The notes below the pieces were generated by a model that did not search any database, was not told the origin of the DNA, and worked only from the letters and a program-made list of their open reading frames with translations. Below, piece after piece: positions 6,665 through 10,075 of a stretch of DNA of 10,075 nt (position 1 is the stretch's first letter; each line of letters begins with the position of its first letter). The position numbers and the translations under genes were made by a program. This DNA is from Legionellaceae bacterium (GTDB taxonomy: Bacteria; Pseudomonadota; Gammaproteobacteria; Legionellales; Legionellaceae): NCBI GenBank assembly GCA_947470005.1, contig CANISA010000034.1, positions 1 to 10,075 on the forward strand, given 5' to 3'.

Positions 6665-7128
6665 TAAAACGCATCAGGGCACGTGCCGAAGGGCCGCTTT
6701 CATTCCCAATCGCACTGATTGTGAGTTTGTTCAATAGAGACATCACGCAAGCTTTACAGGATGGCGCACTGGATCAACTCGCTGTGTTGGGGTTTAAGGC
6801 TAGCGATATTACGCTGGTGGAGGTTCCTGGCGCTGTTGAAATTCCACTTATTGCTCAAACGCTGGCAAAAAAAAATAAATTTGGCGCGATTATTGCGTTA
6901 GGAGCGGTGGTTCGTGGTGAAACAACTCATTACGATTATGTATGCCAACAGGTCAGTGATGGTTGCTTGCGTGTGGGACTCGCGTATGATGTTCCGGTTA
7001 TTTTTGGTGTATTAACCACTGAGAATGATGCCCAAGCATGGGATCGTTTAGGAGGCACTCATGGACATAAAGGGCGTGAATCCGTGGATTGTGCACGAGC
7101 GATGCATGATATTTTACAACAAGTGTAA
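6661..7128 (+). CDS. ribH: 6,7-dimethyl-8-ribityllumazine synthase RibH
   Basis: RibH condenses the ribitylamino-uracil made after RibD action with the butanone phosphate made by RibBA, giving the lumazine that riboflavin synthase dismutates to riboflavin. The 155-residue protein fits the family. Visible motifs are the ring-stacking Phe24 followed by Asn25 in SLFNRDIT, VPGAVEIP at 55-62, GAVVRGETTHYDYV at 81-94 with catalytic His90, and FGVLTTEN at 115-122. The C-terminal phosphate region reads GHKGRES with Arg139. The ATG overlaps the ribBA stop by 4 bp, so coupled translation is likely. A run of nine A at 6867-6875 encodes part of AKKNK and is a candidate slippage site. nusB, a frequent downstream neighbour, is absent; pyrG follows after a 35-base gap. 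Confidence 0.97.
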   Translation: MIKRIRARAEGPLSFPIALIVSLFNRDITQALQDGALDQLAVLGFKASDITLVEVPGAVEIPLIAQTLAKKNKFGAIIALGAVVRGETTHYDYVCQQVSDGCLRVGLAYDVPVIFGVLTTENDAQAWDRLGGTHGHKGRESVDCARAMHDILQQV

Positions 7129-7137
7129 GCTTTTTTT
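7113..7137 (+). terminator. Weak candidate intrinsic terminator at the end of ribH
   Basis: A 5-bp stem (TTACA at 7114-7118 with TGTAA at 7124-7128, one further T-G pair outside) encloses a 5-base loop and is followed after GC by seven T at 7131-7137. The U run is good, but the stem is short and AT-rich and overlaps the ribH stop codon. Termination, if any, would be partial. It marks the most likely boundary between the rib genes and pyrG-kdsA. Confidence 0.3.
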
Positions 7138-7163
7138 ATAGCATGATTACAACGGGGCAATCG

Positions 7164-8798
7164 ATGACCAATTATATCTTTATCACCGGCGGGGTGGTGT
7201 CTTCATTAGGTAAGGGAATTACTTCAGCCTCATTAGCGGCTATTTTAGAAGCGCGCGGGCTTAAGGTTACTTTAATTAAATTAGACCCTTACATCAACGT
7301 TGATCCAGGCACGATGAGCCCTTTTCAGCATGGGGAAGTCTTTGTGACGCATGATGGTGCGGAAACGGATCTCGATCTGGGGCATTATGAGCGTTTTGTA
7401 CGAACCACGATGACGAAGCTTAACAACTTTACCTCGGGCAAAATCTATGAGAATGTGATTAAAAAAGAGCGAAGAGGCGATTATTTGGGCGGAACAGTTC
7501 AAGTCATTCCGCATATTACGAATGAAATTAAGCGTTGCATTAAACTCGGTGCAGAAGGGTTTGATGTCGCTATGGTCGAGATTGGTGGGACGGTGGGTGA
7601 TATTGAATCCCTGCCTTTTCTTGAGGCTATTAGGCAAATGCGTATTGAAGTGGGTGCCCAGCGCGCGTTGTTTATTCATTTGACGCTCGTGCCTTATATT
7701 GCAACGTCCGGAGAAACCAAGACGAAGCCGACGCAACACTCCGTGAAGGAATTACGCTCCATTGGGATCCAGCCTGACGTGTTGATTTGTCGTTCAGATA
7801 GGCCGCTGTCCATCAGCGATCGCGCCAAAATTGCCTTGTTTACCAATGTTGAAAAAGAGGGCGTTATTTCGCTTCAGGATGCAAATAGTATCTATGAAAT
7901 CCCGATGATTTTGCATGAGCAGGGCCTCGATGAGATTGTGGTTAGAAAACTTGGTCTTTCTTTGAAGCCAGCTGATTTGAAAGAGTGGCAGGATGTGGTT
8001 GTTGCGCAAGCCATTCAAACCATGACGGTGAAGATTGGCATGGTTGGGAAATACACGGAGCTCAGTGATGCGTATAAATCAGTGAACGAAGCGTTAATTC
8101 ATGCGGGTATCCACACCCAGACGCGTGTTGAGATTGTTTATATTGATGCCGAGTTGATAGAAAAACATGGTGCATCCTTGCTCGAGTCGGTGGATGCCTT
8201 GTTGATTCCAGGCGGGTTTGGCCAGCGTGGGATAGAAGGCAAAATGAGGTCGATTCAATACGCACGAGAAAATAAAGTGCCTTTCCTGGGCATTTGTCTT
8301 GGGATGCAGGTTGCCGTGATTGAATTTGCACGGCATGTGGTGGGTCTCAAAGCAGCAAACTCCACTGAATTTGATAAACAAACGCCCTACCCGGTTATTG
8401 CTCTAATCAGTGAGTGGATGGATGAAGCGGGTCGGCTAAACATGCGTCACGAAGATGAGGATTTGGGCGGGACGATGCGCTTAGGGGCTCAATTGTGTGA
8501 CGTGGAAGCGGATACCTTGGGATGGCGTGTATATGGCCAATCAAAAATCATCGAGCGACATCGGCATCGCTACGAAATGAACAACCATTTTGTCGAAGCG
8601 CTCGTGCAACATGGTTTGATTATTTCAGGTCGATCGGCAGATGGAACCTTGGTCGAAATGATTGAATTAGCTGATCATCCGTGGTTTTTAGGCTGTCAAT
8701 TTCACCCGGAGTTTACGTCGACTCCACGTGATGGACATCCCTTATTTAAACAATTTATTCTGGCAGCACGTGACTACCATGATAAGGATCATGCATGA
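7164..8798 (+). CDS. pyrG: CTP synthase PyrG
   Basis: PyrG makes CTP from UTP, ATP and glutamine; CTP is needed for nucleic acids, phospholipids and activation of KDO as CMP-KDO. I chose the ATG at 7164, giving 544 residues (E. coli 545) and the standard start MTNYIFITGGVVSSLGKG, with a G-rich ACGGGG six bases upstream. An in-frame ATG at 7143 would add seven residues but has no ribosome site and an atypical N-terminus. The synthase domain covers about 1-265 with the SSLGKG P-loop, KLDPYINVDPGTMSP and EIGGTVGDIES. The class I glutamine amidotransferase domain follows, with IPGGFGQRG, the nucleophile Cys378 in GICLGMQ, and His514 and Glu516 in CQFHPEFTSTP. All catalytic residues are present. 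Its stop overlaps the kdsA start by 4 bp. Confidence 0.98.
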   Translation: MTNYIFITGGVVSSLGKGITSASLAAILEARGLKVTLIKLDPYINVDPGTMSPFQHGEVFVTHDGAETDLDLGHYERFVRTTMTKLNNFTSGKIYENVIKKERRGDYLGGTVQVIPHITNEIKRCIKLGAEGFDVAMVEIGGTVGDIESLPFLEAIRQMRIEVGAQRALFIHLTLVPYIATSGETKTKPTQHSVKELRSIGIQPDVLICRSDRPLSISDRAKIALFTNVEKEGVISLQDANSIYEIPMILHEQGLDEIVVRKLGLSLKPADLKEWQDVVVAQAIQTMTVKIGMVGKYTELSDAYKSVNEALIHAGIHTQTRVEIVYIDAELIEKHGASLLESVDALLIPGGFGQRGIEGKMRSIQYARENKVPFLGICLGMQVAVIEFARHVVGLKAANSTEFDKQTPYPVIALISEWMDEAGRLNMRHEDEDLGGTMRLGAQLCDVEADTLGWRVYGQSKIIERHRHRYEMNNHFVEALVQHGLIISGRSADGTLVEMIELADHPWFLGCQFHPEFTSTPRDGHPLFKQFILAARDYHDKDHA

Positions 8799-9619
8799 AA
8801 CTTTGTGGATTTGATGTAACCAGCGATTCACCTTTATTTTTGATTGCAGGCCCGTGCGTCATTGAAAGCGAAGGCCTGGCCTTGGAAACAGCCGGATACC
8901 TGAAAGAGATGTGTGCTGAACTTGGTTTGTCTTTTATTTACAAATCGTCGTTTGATAAAGCTAATCGCTCGTCCATGACGAGTTATCGAGGGCCTGGTTT
9001 TGAAAAAGGCATGATGATCCTTGAAAAAGTGAAGGCTCAAATTGGCGTTCCTATTCTAACGGATGTGCATGAAGATACGCCTCTGCTCGACGTGGCGTGC
9101 GTAGCTGATGTGTTGCAAACCCCGGCTTTTTTGTGCAGACAAACCAACTTTATTCAAAACGTCGCCGCAATGAATAAACCAGTTAACATTAAAAAAGGAC
9201 AGTTTTTGGCTCCTTGGGAAATGAAGCATGTCGTGGCGAAGGCAAAAGCGTGTGGAAATGATGCCATTATGGTCTGTGAGCGTGGTGCAAGTTTTGGGTA
9301 CAATAACTTGGTATCCGATATGCGCTCCCTTCAAATCATGCGTGAAACAGGCTGCCCGGTGGTTTATGATGCCACTCATTCCGTCCAGCTTCCGGGAGGG
9401 AATGATGGTCGCTCGGGTGGGCAGCGAGAGTTTATCCCCGTGTTAGCTCGTGCAGCGGTCGCTGCAGGGATTGCGGGCTTGTTTATGGAAACGCACCCCG
9501 ATCCAGATAAGGCCTTAAGTGATGGACCTAACAGTTGGCCACTGGCGAAAATGAAAGCACTTTTAACCCACTTGGTCGAGATTGATGCGGTGGTTAAACG
9601 GCAGAAAGATGCTTATTAA
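8795..9619 (+). CDS. kdsA: 3-deoxy-D-manno-octulosonate 8-phosphate synthase KdsA (metal-dependent type)
   Basis: KdsA condenses arabinose-5-phosphate with phosphoenolpyruvate to KDO-8-phosphate, the precursor of the inner-core sugar of LPS. The 274-residue barrel enzyme has YKSSFDKANRSS at 49-60, RQTNF, KKGQFLAPWEM, CERGASFGYNNLV and the ATHSVQLPGG segment. It carries the full metal set of the class II enzymes typified by Aquifex aeolicus: Cys21 in IAGPCVIES, His195, Glu232 in METHPDPDKALSD and Asp243. E. coli KdsA has Asn in place of that Cys and is metal-free. A DAHP synthase is excluded by the KANRSS segment and the overall match to KdsA. The ATG overlaps the pyrG stop as ATGA. No gene follows for at least 456 bases, so kdsA closes the operon; eno, a common downstream partner, is absent. 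Confidence 0.98.
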   Translation: MKLCGFDVTSDSPLFLIAGPCVIESEGLALETAGYLKEMCAELGLSFIYKSSFDKANRSSMTSYRGPGFEKGMMILEKVKAQIGVPILTDVHEDTPLLDVACVADVLQTPAFLCRQTNFIQNVAAMNKPVNIKKGQFLAPWEMKHVVAKAKACGNDAIMVCERGASFGYNNLVSDMRSLQIMRETGCPVVYDATHSVQLPGGNDGRSGGQREFIPVLARAAVAAGIAGLFMETHPDPDKALSDGPNSWPLAKMKALLTHLVEIDAVVKRQKDAY

Positions 9620-9670
9620 TACAGCATCATAAATTGGACAAATAAGCAGTTGATAAGATCTCTTTCAGAA

Positions 9671-9690
9671 GGAAAATCAGCTGTTTTTCC
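9671..9690. promoter_or_regulatory. 20-bp near-perfect palindrome
   Basis: The arms GGAAAATCAG and CTGTTTTTCC match in 9 of 10 positions around the palindromic core CAGCTG; the only break is a T opposite T. It lies 51 bases after the kdsA stop. With no spacer it suits a dimeric protein-binding site better than an RNA hairpin, though a stem of GGAAAA/TTTTCC followed by no further U run could act as a very weak terminator for kdsA. Function is inferred from symmetry only. Confidence 0.35.
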
Positions 9691-9716
9691 AGAAGTTTTA
9701 CATCTTGCACACAGAG

Positions 9717-9725
9717 TTATCCACA
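9717..9725 (+). promoter_or_regulatory. Perfect DnaA box (TTATCCACA)
   Basis: The nine bases equal the strict high-affinity DnaA box. The surrounding 16 bases 9711-9726 (ACAGAGTTATCCACAG) equal, as I remember it, the sequence around box R4 in E. coli oriC. Weaker partners follow: TTATCTACA on the minus strand at 9731-9739, GTATTCACA at 9848-9856 and CTATGCACA at 10008-10016, each one mismatch from the relaxed consensus. Binding by DnaA is likely; whether this is an origin is not decided by the sequence alone. Confidence 0.6.
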
Positions 9726-9981
9726 GATTTTGTAGATAATAAACTGATGATAATGATTGTCCACCATTAATTATTGTTATGTTTTTCAATCGGTTACTGT
9801 TTTTTTTTTCTTGTCAATATAGTATTGTGGCGAAACAAAGAATAAAAGTATTCACAATTTGATGTGCATGGTAAAAACCGTAGATAATCGTACATTTTGA
9901 GAACAGGATTACTTTTTGGCTGTGCATTGAGGAGTGAGTAATTTTCGAATATAAAAAACTTGATAAACAGCGGATTTTAAG

Positions 9982-10005
9982 TGCGAGATGAAAAAAGATC
10001 TCGTA
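9982..10005. other. Small stem-loop with an A-rich loop and GATC
   Basis: CGAGAT at 9984-9989 pairs with ATCTCG at 9998-10003 around the loop GAAAAAAG, and one wobble plus one T-A pair extend it. On the minus strand positions 9988-10000 read GATCTTTTTTCAT, 11 of 13 to the AT-rich unwinding 13-mer of E. coli oriC (GATCTNTTNTTTT). There is no U run after the stem on either strand, so it is not a typical terminator. Confidence 0.3.
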
Positions 10006-10031
10006 AACTATGCACAATAGATCAGTAAGAT

Positions 10032-10075
10032 CACCTTCTCCCAATGTTGGGAGAAGGTGCCCGACAGGGCGGATG
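10032..10075. repeat. REP-like palindromic repeat, cut by window edge
   Basis: The arms 10032-10044 and 10047-10059 are perfect inverted repeats of 13 bp around the bases TG. A second small stem follows (GCCC 10059-10062 with GGGC 10067-10070), then GGATG at the edge. The wording GGGAGAAGGTGCCC followed by GGGCGGATG resembles a dispersed short repeat found between genes in Legionella and many other Proteobacteria and grouped with REP elements. Copy number cannot be judged from one window. Like other REPs it may act as a transcription end or mRNA stabiliser. It is GC-rich in an AT-rich setting, which suggests insertion. Confidence 0.7.

Larger units (their letters stand above)
9620..10075. other. 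AT-rich intergenic region with origin-like elements
   Basis: No convincing gene is present. Short frames such as ATG at 9868 (10 codons) and ATG at 9988 (10 codons) have no ribosome site or recognisable product. The stretch is visibly more AT-rich than the flanking genes and contains a perfect DnaA box, at least three 8-of-9 matches to TTATNCACA-type boxes, GATC sites at 9657, 9997, 10020 and 10029, a T10 run at 9800-9809, a TATAGT at 9818-9823 that could be a -10 element, two dyads and a REP-like hairpin. No strong intrinsic terminator for kdsA is evident. The next gene lies beyond the window, so part of this may be its regulatory region. Confidence 0.6.

Noticed and set aside
7143..7163. 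ATG at 7143 as pyrG start
   Set aside because: It adds seven non-family residues and has no ribosome site; the ATG at 7164 gives the canonical N-terminus and length.
7281..7739. 152-codon open frame on the minus strand inside pyrG
   Set aside because: It is fully antisense to a highly conserved gene, has no family features and no ribosome site; a shadow frame. The same holds for other antisense frames over lpxA, ribD, ribBA and kdsA.
9814..10044. 76-codon minus-strand frame in the right intergenic region
   Set aside because: Composition is that of random AT-rich DNA, it overlaps the REP-like hairpin and DnaA boxes, and no known motif is visible.

Overview
The window is a stretch of core chromosome from a gammaproteobacterium. 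Protein wording and the type of repeat at the right edge suggest the order Legionellales (Legionella/Coxiella relatives). That placement is an inference from remembered sequences and was not searched. All genes are on the + strand except one M48 protease. Apart from one transposase scrap I see no mobile island, and I found no convincing new multi-gene system. The items worth following up are missing genes, a rearrangement scar and an origin-like intergenic region.

Layout. (1) Positions 2-2684 hold an envelope block: the 3' end of bamA (outer-membrane protein insertase), skp (periplasmic chaperone), fabZ (hydroxyacyl-ACP dehydratase) and lpxA (first step of lipid A synthesis). In the familiar order bamA-skp-lpxD-fabZ-lpxA-lpxB, both lpxD and lpxB are missing here. 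A 14-bp perfect stem-loop sits where lpxD would be. (2) Positions 2685-2852 are a fragment of an IS3-type transposase C-terminus that starts directly after, and in frame with, the lpxA stop. (3) A BepA-like M48 metalloprotease with TPR-type repeats lies on the minus strand and converges on lpxA. (4) Positions 4334-7128 are a riboflavin operon, ribD-ribBA-ribH, without the riboflavin synthase gene ribE and with no FMN riboswitch recognised upstream. (5) pyrG (CTP synthase) and kdsA (KDO-8-phosphate synthase) overlap by 4 bp. (6) Positions 9620-10075 are AT-rich and without a recognisable gene. They carry a perfect DnaA box in an E. coli oriC R4-like context, several weaker boxes, a dyad and a REP-like hairpin cut by the window edge.

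How the genes fit together. The left block, BepA and KdsA all serve outer-membrane building: BamA, Skp and BepA for beta-barrel proteins, FabZ, LpxA and KdsA for acyl chains and LPS. PyrG supplies CTP, which activates KDO. RibD, RibBA and RibH make 6,7-dimethyl-8-ribityllumazine from GTP and ribulose-5-phosphate; the last step needs a riboflavin synthase encoded elsewhere. Three gene pairs (fabZ-lpxA, ribBA-ribH, pyrG-kdsA) share an ATGA stop/start overlap, which suggests translational coupling.
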